Below, one piece after another: positions 1-9,085 of a stretch of 64,000 nucleotides of DNA (position 1 is the stretch's first letter; every line of letters begins with the position of its first letter). Source of the stretch: Rheinheimera sp. GTDB lineage: Bacteria; Pseudomonadota; Gammaproteobacteria; Enterobacterales; Alteromonadaceae. The notes beneath the pieces were generated by a model that was not told the DNA's origin, ran no database searches, and saw nothing but the letters and a program-made list of their open reading frames with translations. The stretch spans positions 31,614 through 95,613 of the forward strand of contig DMYW01000064.1 in assembly GCA_003482455.1 (NCBI GenBank). Reading direction: 5' to 3'. Made by a program: the position numbers and the translations under genes.

Positions 1-125
1 ATTTACGGCGTGCGTGTGACGCCCAGTCCGTTTTGTTACCACTGCCGCTTTAACCGGACTTGCTAAGTATTTGCATTAAAACCGCTTAACTGACTGGCAT
101 TAACCCGTAGGTTGCTGCAACTAAC

Positions 126-1061
126 TTATGCGTCCGGTTCGGCTTTTTTGCGCCCGAACAGGGTTTTCACCCCGTAACCAAGAGCAAGCGCGCCGGCGAT
201 GATCAGTTTGGCGAACTTAGCAAAAAATGCCGCTGCTAACGCAAGTAAACCAAGTTTCTTCGCTGCCAAACCGCCGGCAACCAGCGCTGCTAAGCCGTAT
301 TCTGCGACGTGGTCGGATTCTGGGTTAAAGTCGGCGTAGGTTTTGCCTGCAACGAACTCCAGGTTGCTCAGCATGGTGTTGGCAATTGGCCGCAGTGCTG
401 GTAATTCGGCAACGGAAGTCACCATATTCATGCTGATTTTGCCTTCACGGCCCAGCATCACAGTGTTGTAGTTGATGGTGGCTTGTTGCAGGTCGGTTTC
501 GCCGTCGCCAGTGGCGATCAGTTACCACACTAAGCGATGGGTTTGTGCATCGTATTTTGGCACTTCTGCCCATTCTTTGACATGAATGGCGGGGATGCCG
601 CGTTGTTTGCGTTCTTCGTTCAGCTGTTCTGTCCCTTCTTTCATGCTTTGCAGCATTTCAGCAGGATCCCAAGATTTAGCATCGTCATCCTTGATGTAGC
701 CAGTGTCTTCCCAGCTGACGACAAGGAACCAGTTAGCGTTGTTGTCAGTGGTGGATACCAGCATGCCTTCCACGCTGCTGTCTTTGCCATTGCCCCACGC
801 TTCCAGCAAGCGTTGCGCTTCTTGGCGTGGAATATGACCATAACCTTCTGGTACTTTCAGCTCTGCTTGTTGCGCGATTTTGATGGTGATCGGGCCCATT
901 TGCATCGCATCTTCTGCAGCTTTGGCTGCCAATTCAGCTTCAGTCGGCGCGGCTTGAGGCACGCTGGCGGTCGTTTCGGTACTGCTGGGCGCTTGTTGCG
1001 CCAAAAGCGGTTGACCACTGATTAACCCTAATAACGCAAGCACCCGTAATGTCTGTTTCAT
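126..1061 (-). pseudogene. DUF2167 family membrane protein gene interrupted by an in-frame stop
   Basis: The reading frame opens at the ATG at 1061 with a signal peptide (MKQTLRVLALLG...LLAQ) and runs 179 codons to HRLVW, where a TAA (minus strand, 524-522) stops it. The same frame continues for 20 open codons and then into 111 more residues containing YNTVMLGREGK, a DFN motif and the Gly/Ala-rich EYGLAALVAGGLAAKKLGLL membrane segment with a basic RKK end, which together are the C-terminal half of DUF2167 proteins. Summed length, 311 codons, is the usual size of the family. The lesion is a single nonsense codon with no frameshift; TCA (Ser) to TAA is one possible origin. If real, the product is a truncated periplasmic fragment without its membrane anchor; the downstream half could restart at GTG 461 but lacks a signal peptide. 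A sequencing error or stop readthrough would also explain it. The function of DUF2167 is not known. Confidence 0.82.
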
Positions 1062-1176
1062 GTTTTTATTCTTCCATGTTGTTTTATTGTAAACAGCCAG
1101 TTTATCTAATTTCGCGACAGATAGACCATCAATTTCTGCATGTTGGCAACAAACATCAAGATTTATCAGGGAATTT

Positions 1177-1209
1177 AATAAAAAAGCCGCCTATTGTTGG
1201 CGGCTTTTA
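1177..1209. terminator. Bidirectional intrinsic terminator between argA and the DUF2167 gene
   Basis: Stem AGCCGCC/GGCGGCT (1185-1191 with 1199-1205) and a 7-nt loop, flanked by an A-run on the left and T-run on the right. On the minus strand it sits just after the argA stop, so it most likely ends argA. Confidence 0.85.
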
Positions 1210-1227
1210 TCGGGTATGGCAAACGTG

Positions 1228-2550
1228 TTAGGTCAGATCCAACGCCAAAATTTTTGAACGACGTTGGTAGTTATACAACTGCTGCTTTTTCGCCGGTAAA
1301 TCTTCCACGTCTTTGATTTCAAAGCCGTGTTCTAAGAACCAGTGAATACTGCGCGTGGTTAGGGCAAACAAGGTGAAGTACTTGCGTTGCCGCGCCGTTT
1401 GGATGATGTGTTTGAGCAATAAGCTGCCGCGATCGGCATCGCGATAGTTTGGATGCACTGCCAAACAGGCGAACTCGCCAACGTTTTCTTCAGGGAAGGG
1501 GTACAGTGCGGCGCAGCCAATCACCAAGCCATCGCGTTCAATGACGATAAACTGGTCGATCTCCATTTCCAGTTGTTCACGCGAGCGGCGGACCAACAGG
1601 CCTTGCTGCTCAAGCGGTCGAATCAAATCCAAAATACCGCCAATGTCATTAATCGTCGCTTGGCGCAAGCGCTCGGCGGCTTCGGTGACAATTTGGGTAC
1701 CGATACCATCGCGTGAGAATAGTTCTTGCAGCAAAGCACCGTTCATGGAGCTGCTGACCAAGTGACAGCGTGGCACACCGGCGCGACTGGCGGTAATAGC
1801 GGCGTGTAAAAACGCTGTGGTCGCCGCGCAATGTTTGGCTTTGTCTTCGATTTCGCCAAGCATTTTTTCGGCGTAATTTGGCATTAGTTCCGCCATGATT
1901 TCGCCATTTTCGTCGATGATGCCGCCATCTTCACTAAAGCCAATCATCTTGTCGGCTTTCAGTTTAATCGCCACTTGGGTAGCAATTTCTTCGGCGGTTA
2001 AGTTAAAACTTTCACCGGTAACCGAAGCTGCAATCGGCCCCATCAACACAATACAGTTTTGATCGAGCTGGCGGCGAATACCAGCGACGTCAATGCGACG
2101 TACTTTGCCGCTGTGGTGATAGTCGATGCCTTCATCGACACCCAGTGGCTGGGCAATCACAAAGTTACCGCTGACCACGTTGATTTGCGCATTGTGCATC
2201 GGTGTATTGGACAAACTCATCGACAAACGGGCCGTGATATCGAGTTGCAAGGCGCCGGCGACTTGTTTGATCAAACGGAACGAATCGTCGTCAGTGACGC
2301 GCACTCGATTATGGTATTGCGCTTCTAACCCCGCGTGCTCGAGGGCTTGATTGATTTGTGGTCGTGCTCCGTACACCAATACCACCTTGATCCCCAAGGT
2401 GTTTAACAAGGCGATGTCATTGATAATGCTGCGAAAGCCGGGCTGAATGATCGCTTCGCCACCGAGCATCACCACAAAGGTTTTGCCGCGGTGTGCATTG
2501 ACATAAGGGGCGGACTGGCGAAAGCCATCAACAAGTTCAGTAGTACGCAC
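1228..2550 (-). CDS. argA: Amino-acid N-acetyltransferase (N-acetylglutamate synthase)
   Basis: Catalyses acetyl-CoA + L-glutamate to N-acetylglutamate, the first step of arginine synthesis, in the cytoplasm. The 440 residues match the classical two-domain ArgA (E. coli 443 aa): an N-terminal amino-acid-kinase-like domain (about 20-290, with VVMLGGEAI and VVLVYGARPQIN), which in this family binds the feedback inhibitor arginine, and a C-terminal GNAT domain (about 295-440, with IGCAALYPF, GEFACLAVHP and the acetyl-CoA loop YRDADRGSLLL). The start MRTTELVDGF matches the usual N-terminus of the family. It is a single-gene unit with its own terminator; an ArgR-like palindrome lies 158 bp upstream. 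Divergent from the PspA-like operon. Confidence 0.97.
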   Translation of the reverse strand: MRTTELVDGFRQSAPYVNAHRGKTFVVMLGGEAIIQPGFRSIINDIALLNTLGIKVVLVYGARPQINQALEHAGLEAQYHNRVRVTDDDSFRLIKQVAGALQLDITARLSMSLSNTPMHNAQINVVSGNFVIAQPLGVDEGIDYHHSGKVRRIDVAGIRRQLDQNCIVLMGPIAASVTGESFNLTAEEIATQVAIKLKADKMIGFSEDGGIIDENGEIMAELMPNYAEKMLGEIEDKAKHCAATTAFLHAAITASRAGVPRCHLVSSSMNGALLQELFSRDGIGTQIVTEAAERLRQATINDIGGILDLIRPLEQQGLLVRRSREQLEMEIDQFIVIERDGLVIGCAALYPFPEENVGEFACLAVHPNYRDADRGSLLLKHIIQTARQRKYFTLFALTTRSIHWFLEHGFEIKDVEDLPAKKQQLYNYQRRSKILALDLT

Positions 2551-2927
2551 GCTCTGTTTGGTTCCTTCTGACGAAATACCTAGGTCATACCGTGGTTATG
2601 TGGCATCAGTATGACAAAAAACTGCAAAACCGCCGCGCCGGGGCTTGCGGCTGCAAGATTCCGGAGTGCACGACGGGACGGGTAATGGCGCGTACTTTAA
2701 TGGAAACTGGATAAATATCCAACAAAAATATCAGTCATGCCAATGAAAAAAATGCGTATGAATCAAGCAAGGCAATAGCTGTGACGAAGGCTTGTTATGC
2801 AACTTAGTGGAATATATATGCCTAAATAAAGCAAATGTATTCATAAATCAGTAGTTTGATGTTTTAACGCATGTTGACAATTTGTAGCCAAGGTGCCAAA
2901 GATGCGGAAATACCAAGGAGGTGACGG
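2551..2927. other. Divergent intergenic region argA / PspA-like operon
   Basis: 377 bp without a gene. It holds an ArgR-like palindrome (2708-2721) toward argA and, toward the plus-strand operon, a TTGACA hexamer at 2874-2879 without a convincing -10 partner. The DNA from about 2700 to 2880 is AT-rich, as expected for two opposed promoters. Confidence 0.6.
2708..2721. promoter_or_regulatory. Candidate ARG box (ArgR operator) for argA
   Basis: TGGATAAATATCCA fits the degenerate ARG-box pattern TGNATWWWWATNCA at every fixed position. It lies in the AT-rich argA upstream region. ARG boxes usually come in pairs 3 bp apart; no good second box was found, which lowers confidence. Confidence 0.5.
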
Positions 2928-3404
2928 GTGAGTCGACTATTAGAACGAGTACAAGACGTGTTGCGATTGTATTGGCATGATGCCAAAACCGAGTTGCAGC
3001 AAGCGTATGATGCTGGCACCCCCGCACCGCAACAATCCCATGATGATTTGCAGTATGCTCTTGGCAAAATGCAAGCCGAGCAACACAACCTCAAGCAACA
3101 GCTGTTGCTGCTGCAAACCAATGTTGCGGCATTGCAAGCCCGCATTAAACATCTGCTTGCTCAACAAGATACGGCGACTGCACGAGCGGAAGTGGCGCGG
3201 TTGTTGGATTTAGAAGATGCGGTCGCTAGTAAAACAACAGCACTTGCCGAGCTGGCAGAAGATTGCCATGCGTTGGCGCAGCTGCTCACGCCAGCCGAAC
3301 CCAATGTGACGGCGGCACAACAACTGGCGCAACTCAAGCGTGAAGCCGACATTGAACGCCGATTAGCCCAATTACAACAAGCTGCTGGAGACGCGGATGT
3401 TTGA
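2928..3404 (+). CDS. PspA/IM30-like small coiled-coil protein of a YqiJ-YqiK operon
   Basis: 158 residues, nearly all predicted helical, with long Gln/Leu/Ala heptad-like stretches (about 45-95 and 95-155) and an amphipathic N-terminus (SRLLERVQDVLRLYW) that could lie on a membrane. No signal peptide or membrane segment. The start is GTG, supported by a near-perfect Shine-Dalgarno AAGGAGGTGA (2915-2924). The stop overlaps the start of the yqiJ-like gene by 8 bp, indicating tight translational coupling. PspA-family proteins next to YqiJ (NfeD-like) and YqiK (flotillin-like) are a known arrangement. Similarity to PspA itself is only by character (helical, amphipathic N-terminus, about two thirds the usual length), so family membership is an inference from context. 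Confidence 0.65.
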   Translation: MSRLLERVQDVLRLYWHDAKTELQQAYDAGTPAPQQSHDDLQYALGKMQAEQHNLKQQLLLLQTNVAALQARIKHLLAQQDTATARAEVARLLDLEDAVASKTTALAELAEDCHALAQLLTPAEPNVTAAQQLAQLKREADIERRLAQLQQAAGDADV

Positions 3405-4035
3405 ACTGTTATTACACGAGCAAGCGTGGCCATTTGCGGTTGCTCTGGCTTTGATGTTGATTTTAGGCGTGCTCGAAATCGTTTCGATGATTTTCGGCGG
3501 TGTGTTATCGGCGACCTTGGAATCCTGGTTACCCGATACTGACATCACCGACTTCAGCGCACCTCACGATAATGTGCTGAACCAATTTTTTGGTTGGTTA
3601 CGCATTCGCGAACTGCCAGTGTTGATGAGTTTGGTTGTTGCCTTGATGTTGTTCGGCTTGCTCGGGCTCTTGGTGCAGCAGGGCTGTCGCAGCGTTACGG
3701 GCGCTTTGTTGCCTGCTTGGTTAGCTGTGCTGCTGACATTGCCATTGTTGGCGCCGCTGCTTCGCGTCACGTTGGGTTTGCTTGGGCGCGTGATGCCCAA
3801 AGATGAAACCAGCGCTGTCAGTGAAGAAAGCTTAGTGGGACGAACCGCGGTGATTGTCCTTGGGACCGCACGCAGCGGCTCGCCCGCACAAGCCAAAGTG
3901 CAAGATGAACATGGCTACAGCCATTATGTGATGGTCGAACCTGATGAAGTCGACCTCAGTTTTGCGCAAGGGGACAAGGTATTGTTGGTGCGTCATTTAT
4001 CAGCGATTTATCGCGGCATTCGCCCACTGAATTAG
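3397..4035 (+). CDS. yqiJ: YqiJ-like inner-membrane protein with a C-terminal OB/NfeD-type domain
   Basis: 212 residues: an N-terminal hydrophobic segment (about 13-35), two to three further membrane segments (about 70-95 and 105-135), then a soluble C-terminal domain (about 150-212; VGRTAVIVLGTARSGSPAQ... and VLLVRHLSAIYRGI) of the small beta-barrel type seen in NfeD/YqiJ proteins. Members of this family partner with a flotillin (YqiK), the barrel facing the cytoplasm near the band-7 protein. It overlaps the upstream coiled-coil gene and lies 35 bp before yqiK. In E. coli yqiJ-yqiK are likewise adjacent. Role: membrane-domain organisation or stress adaptation by family; no enzymatic motif is visible. 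Confidence 0.85.
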   Translation: MFELLLHEQAWPFAVALALMLILGVLEIVSMIFGGVLSATLESWLPDTDITDFSAPHDNVLNQFFGWLRIRELPVLMSLVVALMLFGLLGLLVQQGCRSVTGALLPAWLAVLLTLPLLAPLLRVTLGLLGRVMPKDETSAVSEESLVGRTAVIVLGTARSGSPAQAKVQDEHGYSHYVMVEPDEVDLSFAQGDKVLLVRHLSAIYRGIRPLN

Positions 4036-4070
4036 TTATGCGTTGTTGGAAATAAAAAAAGGAAAATAGG

Positions 4071-5864
4071 ATGGAACAGAGTTCAATCGTCACACAAATG
4101 ATGAATCTGACAGATGTGCTGATCATCGCCGGTATTGTGCTGGCGGCGTTTATTGTATTGGGGTTGATTTTAGCTCGGCTGTATCGTCGTGCCTCGAAAG
4201 AAATTTCGTTTGTGCGCACCGGCTTTGGTGGTGAAAAAGTCGTCATGAACGGCGGTGCAATTTTGCTGCCGGTGCTGCATGAAATGATCCCAGTCAACAT
4301 GAATACCTTGCGTCTTGAAGTTCGCCGCGCGGCCGAGCAAGCACTGATCACCCGAGATCGGATGCGCGCCGACGTGACCGCTGAATTTTATGTGCGAGTC
4401 AAACCGACGGTTGAAGCCATCGCCAACGCGGCACAAACCTTGGGTCTAAAGACCATGAACCCTAGCGAACTCAAAGAGTTAGTTGAAGGTAAGTTTGTCG
4501 ATGCCTTGCGCTCGGTTGCCGCTGAAATGGCCATGGAAGAACTGCATGAAAAGCGTGTCGATTTTGTACAAAAAGTACAGCAAGTGGTTTCTGAAGACTT
4601 GTTGAAAAACGGCTTGGAATTGGAATCCGTGTCGCTGACTGGCTTGGATCAAACGGCGTTTGAACACTTTAACCCACAAAACGCCTTTGATGCGGAAGGT
4701 TTAACCAAGCTGACGCAAGCGATTGAAACGCGTCGGAAAATCCGCAACGACATCGAACAAGAAACCGACCTGGCGATTAAAACCAAAAACTTAGAAGCCG
4801 AGCGGCAAAAACTGCAGATCTCGCGCGATGAAGAGTACGCCAAGTTAGAGCAAGAACGCGAAATCGCGGTGCGCCGAGCTTCGCAAAGCGCGGAAATTGC
4901 CCGTGAACAAGCGGAGAAAAAGCGCGAAGCTGAAGAAGCGCAAATCGCCTCGCAACGTGAAATCGATTTAAAACGTATCTTGTCAGAACGGGATATCGAA
5001 AACGAAACCATCCAAAAAGAACGGGCTGTGCGTGAAATGGAAATCGCCAAACAACGCACGGTCGAACAAGCGGAAATTGAACGGCAAAAAGCTGTTGAAT
5101 TGGCCGCTCAGGAAAAAGCCATCGCCGTCGCTGAAAAGTCACGCGCTGAATCTGAAGCCAAAGCGCAAGCCGACAAAGCCCGCGCCCTGGCGGTCAAAGA
5201 AGAAGAGACGGTGGTGACAGTACGGGAAACTGAACGCGCAGAACGGGCGAAACAAGTGGAATTGGTCGCAGCGCGCCAGCAAGCGGAAAAAGAAGCGATT
5301 CAGTTGTTAGTCACCGCCGAAGCAGAGAAAAAAGCGGCCGAGGACCAAGCGGAAGCGCTGCGGTTGGCGGCACAAGGTGAAGCGGACAAAGCTCGCTTGG
5401 CCGCGCAAGGTCATGCCGACGCCGAGCTGTTGCTGGCTAACGCCAAAGCGAAAACTTATTCGGTAGAAGCTGAAGGTAAAAAAGCCATCAACGAAGCGGC
5501 AAACTTGTTGTCGGTCGAGCAAATTGCCATGCAAATTCGCTTGGCACTGATAGAAAAATTGCCTGAGATCATCGCGCAAAGCGTCAAGCCAATGGAGCAA
5601 ATCAGCGACATTAAGATTTTGCAAGTCAATGGTTTGCCAGGTGTCGGCGGTGCAGCTGGTGATGTGAACACTGCCCAAGGCGGTTCTTTGCCGGATCAGC
5701 TGGTCAACAGCGCGCTGAAGTATCGTGCGCAGGCCCCTTTGCTGGATAACTTGTTGCAGGAAATTGGCCTGAAACATGGTGATGTGACGCAATTAAGCCA
5801 CTTGGTGCAAGAGCAAATCACGCCGACGGCAGCGATGGATGCAGCGAAACCCAATGAGGCGTAG
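4071..5864 (+). CDS. yqiK: Flotillin family protein YqiK (band-7/SPFH)
   Basis: 597 residues: one N-terminal membrane anchor (about 13-36, LIIAGIVLAAFIVLGLILA), an SPFH/band-7 domain (about 45-215, including TRDRMRADVTAEFYVRV and GLELESVSLTGLDQ), a very long charged coiled coil (about 220-470, Glu/Ala/Lys/Arg-rich EAEKKAAE-type repeats), and a C-terminal flotillin oligomerisation region (about 480-560). Flotillins assemble ring- or cage-like complexes in ordered membrane domains. Translation start is preceded by AAAGGAAAATAGG. Last gene of the PspA-like-yqiJ-yqiK operon, closed by a shared terminator. Confidence 0.93.
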   Translation: MEQSSIVTQMMNLTDVLIIAGIVLAAFIVLGLILARLYRRASKEISFVRTGFGGEKVVMNGGAILLPVLHEMIPVNMNTLRLEVRRAAEQALITRDRMRADVTAEFYVRVKPTVEAIANAAQTLGLKTMNPSELKELVEGKFVDALRSVAAEMAMEELHEKRVDFVQKVQQVVSEDLLKNGLELESVSLTGLDQTAFEHFNPQNAFDAEGLTKLTQAIETRRKIRNDIEQETDLAIKTKNLEAERQKLQISRDEEYAKLEQEREIAVRRASQSAEIAREQAEKKREAEEAQIASQREIDLKRILSERDIENETIQKERAVREMEIAKQRTVEQAEIERQKAVELAAQEKAIAVAEKSRAESEAKAQADKARALAVKEEETVVTVRETERAERAKQVELVAARQQAEKEAIQLLVTAEAEKKAAEDQAEALRLAAQGEADKARLAAQGHADAELLLANAKAKTYSVEAEGKKAINEAANLLSVEQIAMQIRLALIEKLPEIIAQSVKPMEQISDIKILQVNGLPGVGGAAGDVNTAQGGSLPDQLVNSALKYRAQAPLLDNLLQEIGLKHGDVTQLSHLVQEQITPTAAMDAAKPNEA

Positions 5865-5881
5865 CAAGTCACGTGACTAGC

Positions 5882-5913
5882 AAAAACACCGGCAAGCGCC
5901 GGTGTTTTTTTAT
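5882..5913. terminator. Bidirectional terminator between yqiK and the chitinase operon
   Basis: AACACCGGC/GCCGGTGTT stem with AAGC loop, A-run to the left and T-run to the right; serves both the plus-strand yqiK operon and the convergent minus-strand chitinase operon. Confidence 0.9.
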
Positions 5914-5988
5914 TTGAAACAGTGGCGACTAGCCTTGCGATATTGTCGCCAAATAGCGGCAACACACGAGCCGTCGCTGCTCACCAGA

Positions 5989-8900
5989 TCACAAGCTACA
6001 GACTAAACTCCAGCTACTGTCTGAACCTGGCAGTGACTGCGTCCACCAGTTGGCTTTGTAGATTTTGCCTTGGTAACGGATGTAATCCCCGCCGGCTGCA
6101 TAAGTGCCACGTGGCCAAGTGGGGTATTCCACCACGTTGGCGGGCACGCCAGTGCAGCTACCGGTATCGCCACCGGAACCGCCGCCGCTAATGGTGCCGG
6201 CTGGCAGCTGCGGGTATTCTTGTTTTAAGGCAAAACTTTGGCTGCCCACCGTCACGCGCCAGTTCGATGGCATGGGGATGGGCAAGTAGTAGTTCAGGGT
6301 GATCACCACAGAGGTATTGGCGGCCAGCGGGCTATGCGTTGGGATGGTCAGTTCCACGCGGTGGAAGTCGTTTTGCAAGCCGCCGATGTTATTACCGCTG
6401 CTGTTACGACCGCTTTGCATGACTTTAGTGCCATAGCCGCTTTGGTCGGTGACGTTATCGCCGGTCGCCGTGGGTACATCAAAACTAAACTTACTGCCAC
6501 CTGGGATAGTTTGGCCTGATTTGTTGGTCAGCGTCAGTTTCGGGTTCAGCGGGTAGTTGGCATCCCCTAACTTAAAGCCGTCGATTTTCACTTGCACATC
6601 CAAGCTTTGTGCCGGTAGTGCTTTGTTATCGCGCAGGTTGCCGTAAGGTGCGGCGGTTTTAAAGCTGTTATAGAAGATGCTGGTTAAGTCATCGCCCATG
6701 CCGTATTCGGCTTTGCTGCTGTCATAGCTGTAATCACCGGCCAGTTCCCAGAACATCACGCCACCGATACCACGGCTTATGATGTAATTGGCTTTTTGGC
6801 GGATACTTTCTTCATCTTCAATCGATAAAAACACTTTTTTGGCATCGTTCCACAGCCACGGCGCCACCAGCGTGCTGTCGTAGTTGTATTGATAACTGCC
6901 AACCAGTTTATCGGTGGCGTCATTGACTGGGTCTAAACCATAAGCACTGGCATACGAGCCTAGCTTGCCGGCTTGCAGGTTTTTGGTGTGCCACAACGGG
7001 TTGGAACCGGCCGGTACTTCAAGGCCTTGTTTGTCCGAGTCATGCCACAGGTTGTCGATGCCCACCGCGCCAAGGCCGCATTGGTTTTGCGCTGAGCCAC
7101 CGGTGCCGGGTGGGCATTTGGTTTGATCCGACAGGGCCGCTTTACCCCACAAGCCTTTGGTGCCACCCGTCACGCCTTGCCAGCCGCGGCTGTAGTACGG
7201 CACGCCGATATTGATGCGGCCCGCTTGCATGGCTCCGCGGAAATAATGGTAAGCCCAGTCGGTGTTTAAATAACCAAGCCCTTGATATTGCGAGGTTTGG
7301 TAGTAGTTCCACGTCACCAGTTCGCTGTCGCGACCATCGTCAAACAAGGCGGCATTGGGGCCGACATGTTGGTTCCAGGCGCCGTGTAAGTCGTAACTCA
7401 TCACGTTGACGTAATCGAGGTATTGCGTCACCGGGAACACTTCCATGCCACGCAGCAAATAGCCGCTCGACGGGGAGGCGATAGTCAGCAAATAGTGTTT
7501 GCCGTCTTGCACTGACGCGGCGTCGAGTTTTTCGCGTAGCGTTTTCATCAGCACTTGGTAGGAGGCCACTAAACCGGCGCGACGGGCGTTGGAGATGGCA
7601 AAGTCATCTGGGTTGCCCGAGTCTTTCATGCTGGATGGATATTCGTAGTCGATGTCGGCGCCGTCAAAGCCGTATTGCCGCAAAAACGCCACCACCGAGT
7701 CGGCGAAGGTGTTGATGCCGGCGACATTGACGCTGTTATCCGCGTTGGTGGTCATGCTGTAAAAGCCACCACTTGCCACGCGATTGCCGTTGTCATCAAA
7801 ATAACCGCCGGTTTCAGCCCAGCCACCAATCGATACCAACGTTTTGACGCCAGGATGCTGCTTTTTGAACTTATTCAATAAGTTAAAATGGCCTTTGTAG
7901 GGAAGCGTCGCATCCATTTCCGCGCCATTGACCCCCGGCCATTCCATGTTGGTGGCTGGGTTGTTGGCTGCACTGGGATTGCCAATCGACACCTTATTCG
8001 CGCCATCAACATGGGCAAAGGCGTAGTTGATATGGGTGATTTTGTCCCACGGAATGTTGTTGGCAAGATAAGCGGGCTGGCCATTTTTGCCAGTGCGCCA
8101 CGAGGTGAAATAGCCAATGATACGTCGGCCGTGATCCGCGCCCAATTTTTCACGGCCATTGCTGTCGTAAATGGTGCAATACGGCACATCCAGTCCAGGT
8201 GTTTGATACAAGCCATCGGGCCGACAAGCCGCGTTGCCGGTGGGATTACTGGCAACCGAAAATGTCACCGTTTGGTTAGATACCGCGCCTTGGTTGTCCG
8301 TCACGCGCACTTCCAGCCGTTGATTACCGGCCACGGCAGTCCAGCTAGTGCTAAAAGGCGCCGCGGTTTTGCTGGCAAGCAGAACGCCATTTAACAAAAA
8401 CTCGACTTTGGCCACAGTGCCGTCGCTGTCTGTGGCGTTGGCGCTTAAGAGCACCGTTTCACCAACTTTAAAGCTGGCGTTATTGGCAGGAGCTGTGATG
8501 CTCACGCTGGGGCTTTGATTGCTGGTGCCGCTGCTGACGGTAAAGCTAATGGCCGCGGTTTGGCTGCTGGCGGCTTTGTCGTCGGTGGCTTTAGCGTACA
8601 GGCTGTGGCTACCCGCGACGGCAGTGTAGCTGGCGCTATATGGCGCTGTGGTGTCGGTGCTAAATAGTTGATTGTCTAAATAAAACTCAACTTTGCTGAC
8701 AGTGCCGTCACTGTCTGTGGCCGTAGCGCTGAATTGCACTTGGCTGCCGACGGTGACCGAGCTGCCGGCCGTCGGCGCCGTCAGGCTGACGCTTGGTGCT
8801 TTGTTGGCGACAACGCCGTCACAGTCACCGAGTTTGCTCCAGTCTTGGTAGGCATTGGAAAACTGCGCGGGGTTTTTATTTTGATTCCACCAGTTGGCTT

Positions 8901-9060
8901 TGTAGGCTTTTTGCTCTAACTGCACTTGCGCGCCGCCGCTGTAGGCTTTGCTGGAGTTCCAGGTTTCAAGGCTGGTGCAGTTGACCGCAAACGCGGCATT
9001 GCTGGCCGCGAGCACGCTCAATGCCAGCAAGGATAACGACATGGTTTGAGTAGTTTTCAT
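5989..9060 (-). CDS. Secreted multi-domain chitinase, GH18 with two CBM5/12 modules
   Basis: 1023 residues, hydrolyses beta-1,4-linked GlcNAc in chitin outside the cell. Order: signal peptide (1-25, cleaved after AFA), CBM5/12 chitin-binding module (about 27-80, aromatic YKANWWNQ), two bacterial Ig-like domains (about 88-177 and 182-270, each with DSDGTV.KVEF), GH18 barrel (about 310-770) with SIGGW (414-418) and the catalytic DxxDxDxE as D466-G-A-D469-I-D471-Y-E473, then a beta-rich C-terminal domain found in ChiC-like marine chitinases (about 790-970), a short GGGSGG linker and a second CBM5/12 (about 975-1023, YKANWWTQ). All catalytic acids are present. Third gene of a three-chitinase operon, 25 bp after the GH19 gene. 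Confidence 0.96.
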   Translation of the reverse strand: MKTTQTMSLSLLALSVLAASNAAFAVNCTSLETWNSSKAYSGGAQVQLEQKAYKANWWNQNKNPAQFSNAYQDWSKLGDCDGVVANKAPSVSLTAPTAGSSVTVGSQVQFSATATDSDGTVSKVEFYLDNQLFSTDTTAPYSASYTAVAGSHSLYAKATDDKAASSQTAAISFTVSSGTSNQSPSVSITAPANNASFKVGETVLLSANATDSDGTVAKVEFLLNGVLLASKTAAPFSTSWTAVAGNQRLEVRVTDNQGAVSNQTVTFSVASNPTGNAACRPDGLYQTPGLDVPYCTIYDSNGREKLGADHGRRIIGYFTSWRTGKNGQPAYLANNIPWDKITHINYAFAHVDGANKVSIGNPSAANNPATNMEWPGVNGAEMDATLPYKGHFNLLNKFKKQHPGVKTLVSIGGWAETGGYFDDNGNRVASGGFYSMTTNADNSVNVAGINTFADSVVAFLRQYGFDGADIDYEYPSSMKDSGNPDDFAISNARRAGLVASYQVLMKTLREKLDAASVQDGKHYLLTIASPSSGYLLRGMEVFPVTQYLDYVNVMSYDLHGAWNQHVGPNAALFDDGRDSELVTWNYYQTSQYQGLGYLNTDWAYHYFRGAMQAGRINIGVPYYSRGWQGVTGGTKGLWGKAALSDQTKCPPGTGGSAQNQCGLGAVGIDNLWHDSDKQGLEVPAGSNPLWHTKNLQAGKLGSYASAYGLDPVNDATDKLVGSYQYNYDSTLVAPWLWNDAKKVFLSIEDEESIRQKANYIISRGIGGVMFWELAGDYSYDSSKAEYGMGDDLTSIFYNSFKTAAPYGNLRDNKALPAQSLDVQVKIDGFKLGDANYPLNPKLTLTNKSGQTIPGGSKFSFDVPTATGDNVTDQSGYGTKVMQSGRNSSGNNIGGLQNDFHRVELTIPTHSPLAANTSVVITLNYYLPIPMPSNWRVTVGSQSFALKQEYPQLPAGTISGGGSGGDTGSCTGVPANVVEYPTWPRGTYAAGGDYIRYQGKIYKANWWTQSLPGSDSSWSLVCSL

Positions 9061-9085
9061 GGGGATTCTCTAGGTGGTCGCCAGC

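Noticed and set aside
1..66. Short plus-strand frame at the left edge ending TGCTAA
   Set aside because: Only 21 codons are visible and its Cys/His content matches no family; cannot be supported.
537..1025. Long plus-strand open frame opposite the DUF2167 gene
   Set aside because: Antisense shadow; its codons follow the third positions of the minus-strand gene and no ribosome-binding site precedes it.
2840..2856. Second ARG box (TGTATTCATAAATCA)
   Set aside because: Needs a one-base insertion to fit the ArgR pattern.
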